Of a stretch of 37,241 bases of DNA, positions 7,339 to 14,792 are shown piece after piece. Location of the stretch: contig NZ_PTQW01000054.1 of the NCBI RefSeq assembly GCF_004343725.1, positions 1-37,241 on the forward strand, in the 5' to 3' direction. Origin of the DNA: Treponema sp. J25. Lineage in GTDB: Bacteria > Spirochaetota > Spirochaetia > Treponematales > Breznakiellaceae. A program made the position numbers and the translations under genes. The notes beneath the pieces were generated by a model that was not told the origin of the DNA, searched no databases, and worked only from the letters and a program-made list of their open reading frames with translations. How positions within the stretch are numbered: the first letter of the stretch is position 1; each line of letters opens with the position of its first letter.

Positions 7339-7929
7339 TTAGAAGACCTTTCGGGACCCCGGTTTTACGAGGGGAACCCCCTGTTTACAGAGGGCGCAGT
7401 CCGTGGCATCCCAGTTGGCCACCTGGACCTGGCAGGCGGGATAAAAGGCCCAGGGGATGGTTTCTCCTGCCGCCCGGCGATCCACGATACAGGCAAGCCC
7501 CACAATGCGGGCCCCAAGGTTTTCCAATACCCGGGCGGCCTCGCCAGAGGATTTGCCGGTGGTTACCACATCTTCGGCCATAAGAATCCTCTGCCCGGGG
7601 GTTACCTCAAAGCCCCGCCGGAGACTCATGGCGCCAGTGTCATCCCGCTCGGTAAAAAAGGCGGGAAGTCCCAGCTGGCGACCAAGCTCATAGGCCACGA
7701 TAATGCCCCCCATGGCAGGACCGCAGATCGCATCAATCTGGATTTCTCCAGAGGCCATATCGTTTTTTAGTCGGTTTGCCACTTCAGAAAGGGCCTCTGC
7801 GGCCCGATCGGGATACTGTAACAGCCGGGCGCACTGGAAATAGCGGTCCGAATGGCGCCCGGAAGAAAGCAGAAAGTGCCCTTCCAGAAGGGCCGCCGAT
7901 TCTTTTAAGAGTTCAATGGTTCGATTCAT
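7339..7929 (-). CDS. pyrE: orotate phosphoribosyltransferase
   Basis: A 196-residue PyrE that joins orotate to PRPP to make OMP, the fifth step of pyrimidine synthesis. The type I phosphoribosyltransferase PRPP loop is visible near residue 115 (MAEDVVTTGKSSGEA), and GRHSDRYFQC near residue 24 matches the orotate-side N-terminal region. The C-terminus carries a small Cys cluster (ACQVQVANWDATDCALC) of the type seen in one PyrE subgroup. GGGAG precedes the ATG. It is the last gene of the pyr operon, 14 bp after pyrD, and structured GC-rich DNA follows its stop. Confidence 0.93.
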   Translation of the reverse strand: MNRTIELLKESAALLEGHFLLSSGRHSDRYFQCARLLQYPDRAAEALSEVANRLKNDMASGEIQIDAICGPAMGGIIVAYELGRQLGLPAFFTERDDTGAMSLRRGFEVTPGQRILMAEDVVTTGKSSGEAARVLENLGARIVGLACIVDRRAAGETIPWAFYPACQVQVANWDATDCALCKQGVPLVKPGSRKVF

Positions 7930-7943
7930 GGTTGTTCTCCCTT

Positions 7944-8903
7944 TTATGCATAATTAGGTCGAATAGAAAGTTGCTCAATCCGGGTGAAGTCATGGTGGCC
8001 CATATATTCCCGTATCCCTTCGATAATCTCATGGAGTACCGGCGGCCGTGAAAAAATGGCGGTTCCCACCTGGATTGCCCGGGCTCCGGCAAGGAGAAAT
8101 TCCAGGGCATCTTCGGGACTGGCAATGCCGCCGAGGCCGATTACCGGCACCGATAGGGCCCCACAAAGTTCCCAGACCATGCGGAGGGCGATCGGTTTAA
8201 TGGCAGGGCCCGACAGACCCGCCGTGATATGTTCGAAAACCGGCCGCCGTTGGTGTATATCAATCGCCAGGGCCTTAAAGGTGTTCACCAGAGATAGTGC
8301 ATCGGCTCCGGCATCGACACAGGCCTTGCCTACGGCAATCACATCCGGGGCATTCGGAGAAAGCTTGACCATGAGGGGTTTGGTGCAGACCTGACGAACC
8401 GCGGCGGTCACCGCCGCCGCATCGGGGGGACAAAGGCCGAAGGCCATGCCTCCGGCCTTTACATTGGGACAGGAGATATTGAGTTCGATCATGTCGATAT
8501 CACTGGCCGAAAGGAGTCGGGCCCCTTCCACATACTCTTCAATAGAAGAACCGGAAAGGTTTGCAATTACCGCAGGTCCGAGCCGTCGCAATTGGGGAAG
8601 TTCCTTTTCGATAAAGGCGGGGATGCCGGGATTTTCAAGCCCAATAGAATTGATGAGCCCCGCCGCCGTTTCTTGAAGGCGAATCCCCCGGTTTCCTGGC
8701 CGGGGGTGAAGCGTAAGCCCCTTGGTACAGATGGCCCCCAGTTCTGCTACGTCGATAAGGTCCTGGTATTCCCGGCCGTACCCAAAGGTGCCACTGGCGG
8801 CAATTACGGGGTTTTTCAGTCGGACCCCTGCAATATCTACCGAGAGATCCGGTACCGGAGACGAATGGTTTCCGCCAGGGGACGGTATGTCGTGTTTATT
8901 CAT
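7944..8903 (-). CDS. pyrD: dihydroorotate dehydrogenase B, catalytic subunit
   Basis: A 319-residue class 1B dihydroorotate dehydrogenase, the FMN subunit oxidising dihydroorotate to orotate. Seen: AASGTFGYG near the N-terminus (FMN site), NSIGLENPG, the catalytic-loop region NISCPNVKAGG (the class 1B active base is the Cys), KLSPN, and GLGGIASPEDALEFLLAGA near the C-terminus (FMN phosphate site). Class 1B enzymes work with the PyrK iron-sulfur flavoprotein, which is the adjacent upstream gene. The ATG at 8903 is chosen over longer frames because GGGAG lies just upstream; the start overlaps the pyrK stop by 8 bp, so the two subunits are probably translated in a coupled, balanced way. Confidence 0.94.
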   Translation of the reverse strand: MNKHDIPSPGGNHSSPVPDLSVDIAGVRLKNPVIAASGTFGYGREYQDLIDVAELGAICTKGLTLHPRPGNRGIRLQETAAGLINSIGLENPGIPAFIEKELPQLRRLGPAVIANLSGSSIEEYVEGARLLSASDIDMIELNISCPNVKAGGMAFGLCPPDAAAVTAAVRQVCTKPLMVKLSPNAPDVIAVGKACVDAGADALSLVNTFKALAIDIHQRRPVFEHITAGLSGPAIKPIALRMVWELCGALSVPVIGLGGIASPEDALEFLLAGARAIQVGTAIFSRPPVLHEIIEGIREYMGHHDFTRIEQLSIRPNYA

Positions 8904-9714
8904 AGAAAAGCTCCCGGCTATCAAAGATAGGGCCCTCCACACAGCACCGCTTGTTACCTGAACGGGTAGGGATCGTACAGCCAAGACAGGCCCCTACTCC
9001 ACAGGCCATGCGGCGCTCCATGCTCACGTAACAGGGAACCCCCGCCTGCTGGCAGGCACGGCTTACCAGTTCGAGCATGGGCTCGGGGCCACAGGTGTAT
9101 ACTCTATGGTATGGTGCAGGGTTGAAAAAGGCGGGAATCCGCCCCCGTTCGCCATGACTCCCATCTTCGGTGGCAATCACCAGCTTCTGGGGATCGATAC
9201 CTTCAAGGCCGTACACCTCGGAACGGAAACCGGCGTACAGGTCATAGCTCCTGGGGGGCAGAGTTCGGGCTAAACAAATAAGGGGCGCGAGGCCTACTCC
9301 TCCTCCCACGAGGGCTATCCGGGGCGGTGAGGCCGCCGCTTTTGCCGCTTGTGCGGAAGAAGGGCTCCCTTCTGGCTCAGGCCAGGCCGTTCCCAGGGGC
9401 CCAATAAGCTCGATGGTATCACCTTTTTGCAACTCACAGAGTTCCCGGCTTCCCCTTCCCCGGGCGGCTATAAGAAAAGAGAGTTTCCCCTGAAAAAGAG
9501 CGGTTTCTGCGAAGGCCTGAGGTTCCCACCAGAAGAGGCTGATGGGCCGCCCCAGCAGTACCCCGCTTCGCTCTGCTTTAAGCATGAAAAACTGCCCTGC
9601 CTGGGGCTCGGGACCTTTCCAGAACACGATGAGTTCATGGATCTGCTCTGCCAGGACTCGGTTGTCCACTACCTGGCTTTTGGTATAGGTCATTCGAGGA
9701 TGGCTGCTACACAT
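8896..9714 (-). CDS. pyrK: dihydroorotate dehydrogenase B, electron-transfer subunit
   Basis: About 272 residues. It is a ferredoxin-reductase-like FAD protein that passes electrons from PyrD to NAD. Seen: LGRPISLF (FAD binding), IGPLGTAW, LVGGGVGLAPL (nucleotide binding), YTCGPEPML, and a C-terminal 2Fe-2S cluster pattern CGVGACLGCTIPTRSGNKRCC (C-x4-C-x2-C then C). The start is uncertain: 9714 has AAAGGA about 10 bases upstream, 9693 has no site, and an in-frame ATG at 9780 also lacks one. A linker with several Ala/Ser residues (SPSSAQAAKAAASPP) interrupts the domain before the nucleotide motif, an odd but probably harmless insertion. A 45-codon reading frame covers the gap from pyrF and ends inside this gene's start. 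Confidence 0.9.
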   Translation of the reverse strand: MCSSHPRMTYTKSQVVDNRVLAEQIHELIVFWKGPEPQAGQFFMLKAERSGVLLGRPISLFWWEPQAFAETALFQGKLSFLIAARGRGSRELCELQKGDTIELIGPLGTAWPEPEGSPSSAQAAKAAASPPRIALVGGGVGLAPLICLARTLPPRSYDLYAGFRSEVYGLEGIDPQKLVIATEDGSHGERGRIPAFFNPAPYHRVYTCGPEPMLELVSRACQQAGVPCYVSMERRMACGVGACLGCTIPTRSGNKRCCVEGPIFDSRELFYE

Positions 9715-9844
9715 GGGGTATGTATCCTTTGTCTGCAATTGTTCCCGCTGCCAGAACTGGAGCATCCTGGTAGGAGGCATAGGGCTGGGTCGCCCCCGCG
9801 GTACTGGGGGTATACCACGAGACTGATCCCGCCCTGGGGCCCAT
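9707..9844 (-). CDS. possible small protein between pyrF and pyrK
   Basis: An ATG frame of 45 codons beginning 14 bp after the pyrF stop and ending with a TAG that overlaps the preferred pyrK start (ATGTGTAG). GAGGAA lies about 11-12 bases upstream, a rather wide spacing. The peptide is Ala/Gly/Pro/Tyr-rich with no known family. If translated, it would couple pyrK to pyrF translation across an otherwise 144-bp gap. It may also be chance. Confidence 0.3.
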   Translation of the reverse strand: MGPRAGSVSWYTPSTAGATQPYASYQDAPVLAAGTIADKGYIPHV

Positions 9845-9858
9845 GAAAATGTTGTTCC

Positions 9859-10767
9859 TCATTTCAGTTCCTTTTTCATGCTTGCTTCTCTGATGGCATC
9901 CCGCATCTCCTTAGCGGCCTGTCCTGCCGCCTGGCATACCAGCTCTCGTACTGTTTCGGCGGGCTGGCCGGCAGATTCATGGTGTAGCCAGGCTTTTAGA
10001 ATGGACCGGGATGCGTTGACCACCCCGCCGTTTCCCCTCTGTAACAGCCGCGCGGCGTCCTCCGCTGCCCCCCCCTGGGCACCATAGCCGGGAATAAGAA
10101 AGAACAACTGCGGGTAGCGGAGCCGAATGGTCTCTGCTTCCTCTGGTTCAGTACAGCCCACCACAACCCCAAAAGCGGCATATCCAGAACTCCCCTGTGT
10201 ATCTTTTAGAAATTCTCCGAGCCGATCTCCCACCAGGGTATAGAGCCGCCTTCCATCTTCGAGCCGCTGATATTCAAAATCCCGCATTCCCTTGTTACTG
10301 GTCCGCATCAGAACAAAGGCCCCTTTCCCTTTTTGTGTGCCGTAGGTAAGCCAGGGTTCCAGAGTATCGAGCCCCATATAGGGCGAAAGGGTGACAAAAT
10401 CGGCTTCGAAGTCCCCTTCAAAATGAGCCCGGGCATATTGGAGCGCCGTGTCGGCGATATCGCCCCGTTTGATATCGGCGATGGTAAGAAGCCCTTCCTG
10501 TCGCAGATAGGAGAGGGTTCGGGCATAGGCCGTAAGGCCTTCAAGGCCCAGGGCCTCGTAATAGGCAATCTGGACCTTGTAGCAGGCCGCATAATCCCGG
10601 GTACCTTCAATGATGGCCTGGTTGAATCGAAAGAGCGCCTCGCCGACCGTGCCTGCTGTTTCTCGCAATACCGGGGGAATGTAGTCCAGGGCGGTATCAA
10701 GGCCTACACAGACAGGACCATGGGAGGCAACCCGTTCATATAAGCGGTCCATGTTATGGGTGTGCAT
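9859..10767 (-). CDS. pyrF: orotidine-5'-phosphate decarboxylase (long type)
   Basis: A 302-residue OMP decarboxylase giving UMP, the last step of the pathway. The catalytic Asp-Lys-Asp array is in ADIKRGDIADT (D98, K100, D103). Its length and the motifs CVGLDTALDYIPP and GYGAQGG place it in the longer type 2 subfamily rather than the E. coli-like short form. AGGAGAT precedes the ATG. It follows pyrC after 74 bp and is followed by a 144-bp gap holding a possible small reading frame ahead of pyrK. The operon order places the final enzyme before the DHODH subunits, so gene order does not follow reaction order. Confidence 0.95.
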   Translation of the reverse strand: MHTHNMDRLYERVASHGPVCVGLDTALDYIPPVLRETAGTVGEALFRFNQAIIEGTRDYAACYKVQIAYYEALGLEGLTAYARTLSYLRQEGLLTIADIKRGDIADTALQYARAHFEGDFEADFVTLSPYMGLDTLEPWLTYGTQKGKGAFVLMRTSNKGMRDFEYQRLEDGRRLYTLVGDRLGEFLKDTQGSSGYAAFGVVVGCTEPEEAETIRLRYPQLFFLIPGYGAQGGAAEDAARLLQRGNGGVVNASRSILKAWLHHESAGQPAETVRELVCQAAGQAAKEMRDAIREASMKKELK

Positions 10768-10841
10768 GTTGGTATCTCCTGCTATTGTTCACGGTTGATG
10801 TGTGATCGCTACCTTCTTTTGGGACATTTCTTTCATCCATG

Positions 10842-12185
10842 TCAGGAACCCCGCTGGTACACGATTTTTCCCCGGTGAATAGTAAGGAGTATCGATCCTT
10901 CCAGGGAAAACCCCGCAAAGGGGCTATTCCTGCTCCGGCTTACAAAGGGTCGCTCCCCAATGGTTTCCTTTTTGCCCAGATCTATCAGTACCAGGTCTGC
11001 CTGAAGCCCTGGCTGTAAAAGCCCCCGGTCAGGTAAGCCCAGGATACGGGCTGGATTATAGCTCATGAGGGCAGAGAGGGTAGATAAATGGAGGGATCCC
11101 TGTTTGACCAGGACGGTGTAACACACCGGGAAGGCGGTTTCAAGGCCAATGAAACCGGGGGCTCCCCTGGCTTTGTCCTCAGCTGTGTGGGGAGCATGGT
11201 CGGTGGCAATGGCATCAACCAGCCCTTCTTGGATGCCGGCTATAAGGGCTTCTCGGTCTACTTCGGTGCGAAGGGGTGGATTTACCCGACCGTAGCTTTC
11301 TGTCCCCAACTCACGGGCCCGCTCTTCCGTGAGGGCGAGATGATGAGGGGTAACCTCGCAGGTAACCTGACCGGGAGAACGCCGCCCTCGGTATTCCTGG
11401 ACCAGCTTCAGGGCTTCCCGGGTAGAAACATGGGCGATATGGATGGCGCACCCCGTTTCCTGGGCAAGGCGAAGGACCCGCTCGGTGCCGTGGTTTTCTT
11501 CTATGCGACTGTAGATTTCTCGAGAAGCCCCCTGCGCTTTAAGCTGTTCTGCTTCTTTGCCCCCAAAGTCGCAGTGGTGCGAAACGCGAATGCCCCTACG
11601 GCGGGCCTCCTGAAGGGCCGCTTGCAACACCCCTTCGTCGGCCAGATCCTTGCCATCCTCCGAAAGGAGTCGGACTACCGCCGGGTCCAGCTCCGCAAGA
11701 TGGGCTACCGAACGGCCGTCCATCCCCTGGGTAAGGGAAAGAACTGGGAAGAGGTCGATAAGCCCCAGGGCGTTCGCCCGTCCCTGGAGATGCCGGGCGA
11801 GTTCCACCGAGTCGATCACCGGTTGGGTGTTGGCCATGCAGACTACGGTGCCGTATCCGCCGGCGGCGGCGGCAAGGGAGCCGCTTTCCAGGGTTTCTTT
11901 AAGAGGAAAGCCCGGATCCCGAAAATGGGCGTGGAGGTCCACAAAGGCGGGCATACAGACCACGTCGCTTCCTAAAGCATGACCATCGATGTGAATGGTG
12001 GGCCGAGGAGATTCGGCGGCCGTGACACCTTCCCCCCGGCCAAGGGAAGAACACTGACCTTCAGGTTTTGGAACCCCCTCACTTTGAGGAAAGAGGGCTT
12101 GTATGCGCCCTCCTTCGATAAGAACGCTTCCCTGGAAATCCTGGTGGGCATCTACGAGCCGAACGCCGCTAATCAGTATGTTCAT
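10842..12185 (-). CDS. pyrC: dihydroorotase (class I)
   Basis: A 447-residue amidohydrolase that cyclises carbamoyl aspartate to dihydroorotate. Metal ligands: DLHAHFRDPG (H85, H87), the histidine sites near SHHCDF and HIAHVST, and the late Asp in DAIATDHAPHT. In class I bacterial enzymes the bridging position is commonly Asp, here in LLSEDGKD, rather than carbamylated Lys. A 35-residue insertion at about 32-66 (Gly/Pro/Ser/Glu-rich, including SLGRGEGVTAAESP) interrupts the N-terminal beta domain and is unusual. The start ATG immediately follows the TAA of pyrI with no gap, so the two are tightly coupled. Confidence 0.95.
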   Translation of the reverse strand: MNILISGVRLVDAHQDFQGSVLIEGGRIQALFPQSEGVPKPEGQCSSLGRGEGVTAAESPRPTIHIDGHALGSDVVCMPAFVDLHAHFRDPGFPLKETLESGSLAAAAGGYGTVVCMANTQPVIDSVELARHLQGRANALGLIDLFPVLSLTQGMDGRSVAHLAELDPAVVRLLSEDGKDLADEGVLQAALQEARRRGIRVSHHCDFGGKEAEQLKAQGASREIYSRIEENHGTERVLRLAQETGCAIHIAHVSTREALKLVQEYRGRRSPGQVTCEVTPHHLALTEERARELGTESYGRVNPPLRTEVDREALIAGIQEGLVDAIATDHAPHTAEDKARGAPGFIGLETAFPVCYTVLVKQGSLHLSTLSALMSYNPARILGLPDRGLLQPGLQADLVLIDLGKKETIGERPFVSRSRNSPFAGFSLEGSILLTIHRGKIVYQRGS

Positions 12186-12620
12186 TTATCGGAAATCCTC
12201 GGTGGTTCTCAGATCATCGCAGTATTCGCAGCGATAAGTGCCTGTTTTTTCATCGACCAGATGAAAAATATGGGGCGCATAGGTTTCGGTGGCGGTGATG
12301 CACCGGGGATTTCGGCAGATAAGCACGTTTTCTACCCGTTCGGGAAGGCGCAGCCGGATCTTTTCGGTTACTTTTTCGTTTTCGATAATATTCACCGTAA
12401 TGTTAGGATCGATGAGTCCGAGGACGGCAAAGTCAATTTTAATTTCGTTATCAATTTTGATGATGTCCTTGCGGCCCATCCGTTTGGATTCGGCGTTTAC
12501 CACGAAGGCTACCGTGTAGGGGGCCTTGCCGAGGCCAAGCCAGTTAAAAATCCTTAGCCCCTGCCCCGCTTTAATGTGGTCTATCACGATTCCATTCTTA
12601 ATTTTGGCAATGTTCAGCAT
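12186..12620 (-). CDS. pyrI: aspartate carbamoyltransferase regulatory subunit
   Basis: A 144-residue PyrI. The N-terminal allosteric nucleotide-binding domain includes KNGIVIDHI and the GKDIIKID-like segment RKDIIKID. The C-terminal zinc domain has the four Cys ligands (CRNPRC near residue 102 and CEYC near 131) that hold it to the catalytic trimer. Family knowledge: ATP, CTP and UTP bind the regulatory subunit and tune PyrB. AAGGAGG precedes the ATG. It lies 23 bp after pyrB and abuts pyrC. The presence of PyrI in the same transcript as PyrB implies enzyme-level feedback in addition to the leader control upstream. Confidence 0.95.
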   Translation of the reverse strand: MLNIAKIKNGIVIDHIKAGQGLRIFNWLGLGKAPYTVAFVVNAESKRMGRKDIIKIDNEIKIDFAVLGLIDPNITVNIIENEKVTEKIRLRLPERVENVLICRNPRCITATETYAPHIFHLVDEKTGTYRCEYCDDLRTTEDFR

Positions 12621-12643
12621 GGGTGATACCTCCTTTGGGGTTT

Positions 12644-13570
12644 TTATGAGACGGTTCCCATAAGGGAAGCCAGCAGGGCCATGCGAATGTACATGCCGTA
12701 CTTTACCTGCTTAAAGTATACCGCCCGCGGATCCTGATCTACCTCTACGGCGATCTCATTAACCCGTGGCAGGGGATGTAGAATGAGAAGATCCGGTCGG
12801 GCGCTCTTGAGTTTTTCCCTGGTCAGGATGTAACTGTCTTTCAGGCGAATATAATCTTCTTCGTTGAAGAACCGTTCCCGCTGGACCCGGGTCATGTAAA
12901 GCACGTCCAAATCTCCCATCACTTTTTCCAATCGGTCCGTTTCAAGGTAAGGAATCCCTTGTTTTTCGAGGACCCCCTGTTTTATGTAGTCGGGGATACG
13001 TAACTCCGGAGGGCTTATGAAAATCATTCGATTTGAGGGGTAGCGCGCGAGCCCTTTGGCAAGGGAATGGACCGTGCGCCCAAACTTGAGATCCCCACAG
13101 AACCCAATGGTAAGACCTGCGGTGGTGCCCCGCAATTGCCGGATGGTATGTAAATCGGTAAGTGTTTGTGTTGGGTGATGGTGACCTCCATCTCCAGCGT
13201 TGATGATAGGCACTTCTGAATAACGACTTGCCAGAAGGGCCGCCCCCTCCTTGGGGTTTCGCATCACGATGCAGTCCGCATAACAGGCCACGGTGCGAAT
13301 GGTGTCGGCCAGGCTTTCTCCCTTTGCCACAGAACTGGACCCTGGTTCAGCAAAACCAAGACAGGAGCCTCCCAGGCGAAGCATGGCCGCTTCAAAACTC
13401 AGGCGGGTTCTGGTGCTTGGTTCAAAGAAAAGGGTGGCGAGAATTTTCCCTTTGCAGGATGAACGTAAATACACAGGGTCTTTTTCAATCCGTTCTGCGA
13501 TCTGAAACAGATCTTCCAAATCTTCTAAACTAAGATTTTCCGGTTCTATAAGATGCTTGCCCTGTATCAT
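12644..13570 (-). CDS. pyrB: aspartate carbamoyltransferase catalytic subunit
   Basis: A 308-residue ATCase joining carbamoyl phosphate and aspartate, the first gene of the operon. The carbamoyl-phosphate loop FEPSTRTR is at residues 49-56, SSVAKGES is the neighbouring-subunit loop, and [10 protein letters not shown] and HPLPRVNEI supply further active-site residues. All key residues are present. AAGGGGGG precedes the ATG. About 250 bp of leader separates the promoter (13827-13855) from the ATG, with an intrinsic terminator in the middle, so expression must depend on read-through. Confidence 0.96.
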   Translation of the reverse strand: MIQGKHLIEPENLSLEDLEDLFQIAERIEKDPVYLRSSCKGKILATLFFEPSTRTRLSFEAAMLRLGGSCLGFAEPGSSSVAKGESLADTIRTVACYADCIVMRNPKEGAALLASRYSEVPIINAGDGGHHHPTQTLTDLHTIRQLRGTTAGLTIGFCGDLKFGRTVHSLAKGLARYPSNRMIFISPPELRIPDYIKQGVLEKQGIPYLETDRLEKVMGDLDVLYMTRVQRERFFNEEDYIRLKDSYILTREKLKSARPDLLILHPLPRVNEIAVEVDQDPRAVYFKQVKYGMYIRMALLASLMGTVS

Positions 13571-13696
13571 AGGCCCCCCTTCGCTGGATTACTGGTTATC
13601 TTTCAAAAAGCCTTTCCCCTATAAGCCGTGGCTCCGTATCCCTTTTTATTTCTCGCCCCCTTCCCCTTTATTTGAACGTTGATAGAAGGTTGGAGC

Positions 13697-13722
13697 AAAA
13701 AAAAACCGCCCCCTGGGCGGTT
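13697..13722 (-). terminator. pyrBI leader attenuator (intrinsic terminator)
   Basis: On the minus strand AACCGCCC-AGG-GGGCGGTT forms an 8-bp stem with a triloop, followed by a run of U (nine T in a row counting the last stem pair). It is upstream of pyrB, 120 bases from its start codon, and the leader-peptide stop codon abuts its first base. Strong by form. Confidence 0.88.
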
Positions 13723-13798
13723 ACTCAAAGTAATAAGAGATATGATCTTCTCCGGCTAGTCCCTGTACTGTTACTGCAATGTTTGAATCCCTTCCCAT
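13721..13798 (-). CDS. pyrBI leader peptide (25 codons)
   Basis: A short frame starts with ATG at 13798, preceded by AAGGGA, and ends in TAA at 13721-13723, overlapping the first bases of the attenuator stem. The peptide reads MGRDSNIAVTV, then QGLAGEDHISYYFE. The last codons (CAT ATC TCT TAT TAC TTT) are U-rich in RNA. In E. coli pyrBI a U-rich leader just before the attenuator makes RNA polymerase pause when UTP is low, letting a translating ribosome catch up and block the hairpin. The geometry here would work the same way; that function is inferred. Confidence 0.7.
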   Translation of the reverse strand: MGRDSNIAVTVQGLAGEDHISYYFE

Positions 13799-13826
13799 GC
13801 CGTTCCCTTACGGTTAAATTGGCCGT

Positions 13827-13855
13827 ATCCTAGCAAAAAACGATTTTTTTAACAA
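13827..13855 (-). promoter_or_regulatory. pyr operon promoter
   Basis: On the minus strand TTGTTA (13855-13850) and TAGGAT (13832-13827) are spaced by 17 bp. Six bases after the -10 comes AATTTAACC (13820-13812), a likely +1. The E. coli pyrBI transcript also begins AAUUU, which is the basis of its UTP-sensitive reiterative start; a similar start here is possible. Confidence 0.68.
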
Positions 13856-13880
13856 GGGGTACTAGTGCGTTTGCTAGGAC

Positions 13881-13907
13881 TGCTCTGTAAACAGGTGAGG
13901 TACACCC
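13881..13907 (-). repeat. dispersed palindromic motif, copy D (ahead of pyr promoter)
   Basis: On the minus strand GGGTGTACCT, then CACCTGTTTACAGAGCA (core 13897-13881). It shares the GTACC box and CTGTTTACAGA centre with the other copies and points towards the pyr promoter, ending 25 bp before its -35 box. It is the most diverged copy. Confidence 0.55.
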
Positions 13908-13912
13908 TGACC

Positions 13913-13926
13913 CTGTACCGAATCTT
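13913..13926 (+). repeat. second dispersed motif (CTGTACCGAATCTT), copy 1
   Basis: CTGTACCGAATCTT is identical to 19174-19187. In both places CATTTTAAA follows, at an offset of 27-30 bases. It lies between the pyr promoter region and the DUF2335 module. Confidence 0.6.
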
Positions 13927-14021
13927 ACCGAGGGAGAATGAACATTTTAAAATTCTTTGACCCCGGACAAAAAGTGTGAATTATGGGATAGGCGAAAGGC
14001 TTTATCATTGGACCAAAAAAC

Positions 14022-14426
14022 TCACTCAACTTGTGCCAGGGAACGAGAAAAGATGATACTACTTCTTAAAAATAAAGAAACCCCAAGACTTATTATTGCT
14101 ATAATAGCTGGGACAATAGAAGCCAATGGTTGGTTTAAGGTAATGCTAACAGTTACCACTGTTAAACTTCCGATACCCAATATAAAGGCAAATCTTTGCC
14201 CTGTTTTACTTGCCCTTATCTGTTCATCCACCAGTCTCTCTTCCATTTTTCTTCTATGATTCCCTTCTTCTTCAGCCATTCTCAATATCTGTTCCGCTGC
14301 CCCTGGTATAATGTCATTATAATGGGCTAATTCAGAAGAAGGAGGAAGGGGCCCTGAATAGATCGACTGTTGTTGGACAATATGCTGTTGTTGTTGAGCA
14401 AAAGGTACATTTCTTTTATTACTCAT
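14022..14426 (-). CDS. DUF2335 family membrane protein
   Basis: A 134-residue protein with the DUF2335 pattern: a Gln-rich start, SGPLPPSSELAHYNDIIPGAAEQILRMAEEE (residues about 24-55), a charged helix ending in HRRKMEERLVDEQI, and two C-terminal transmembrane helices (about 78-98 and 100-118). The function of the family is unknown; members are common in mobile or defence-like accessory DNA. The gene is AT-rich. It overlaps the upstream 64-codon gene by 8 bp, so the two probably form one unit. The preceding dispersed motifs at 13881-13926 lie on its 3' side. Confidence 0.75.
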   Translation of the reverse strand: MSNKRNVPFAQQQQHIVQQQSIYSGPLPPSSELAHYNDIIPGAAEQILRMAEEEGNHRRKMEERLVDEQIRASKTGQRFAFILGIGSLTVVTVSITLNQPLASIVPAIIAIISLGVSLFLRSSIIFSRSLAQVE

Positions 14427-14613
14427 GGCAACAGAGTTCTTTATCCATAGCTACTTTTATCGAGATTCCTACTTTTTGCCAATCACTTGCAATTGATTTT
14501 TTATCTCGCTCTAATCCATTCTTGAAATTATCAGTGTTGAAAAATTTACCCCCTGATAGGTTAAAAACAGAGCTAAAACCATCCCAAAAATGGTAAATTA
14601 TTGTTTGTTTCAT
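14419..14613 (-). CDS. small hypothetical partner of the DUF2335 gene
   Basis: A 64-residue protein with a Trp/Phe/Asn-rich N-terminus and a C-terminal pair of Cys (ELCCHE). I see no known domain, signal peptide or membrane helix. The support is its 8-bp overlap with the DUF2335 gene and matching AT-rich composition. No convincing ribosome site precedes the ATG, so the start could differ. A role as partner of the membrane protein is inference. Confidence 0.5.
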   Translation of the reverse strand: MKQTIIYHFWDGFSSVFNLSGGKFFNTDNFKNGLERDKKSIASDWQKVGISIKVAMDKELCCHE

Positions 14614-14792
14614 GGTTCAATAATAGGGGTACTTGCCTTTTAAGTCAATATTTACCAATACCTTTGGATTCTTCTCTTGAAAACAATACACTAAAAAAGC
14701 ATGCATTTACCAGAGTATTTTGGATTTTCTGATTTTTAAAGTATTGTTATCCCGCTTTGTATAAATCCTTAAAATATAGTACACTTCCTTTC

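Noticed and set aside
7380-7392. CTGTTTACAGAGG, resembling the dispersed palindrome
   Set aside because: It lies inside the pyrE coding sequence, lacks the GTACC box and the outer half-sites, and is not upstream of a promoter.
11088-11975. 295-codon open frame on the plus strand opposite pyrC
   Set aside because: It lies wholly inside pyrC in antisense, has no family match by eye and no promoter; it is a by-product of the codon use of the real gene. Similar long antisense frames at 15126-15752, 21715-22485 and 26302-26961 were rejected for the same reason.
13571-13696. A PyrR-binding leader or riboswitch between the attenuator and pyrB
   Set aside because: I see no conserved PyrR anti-antiterminator loop or alternative long stem competing with the terminator; the leader-peptide model explains the parts better.
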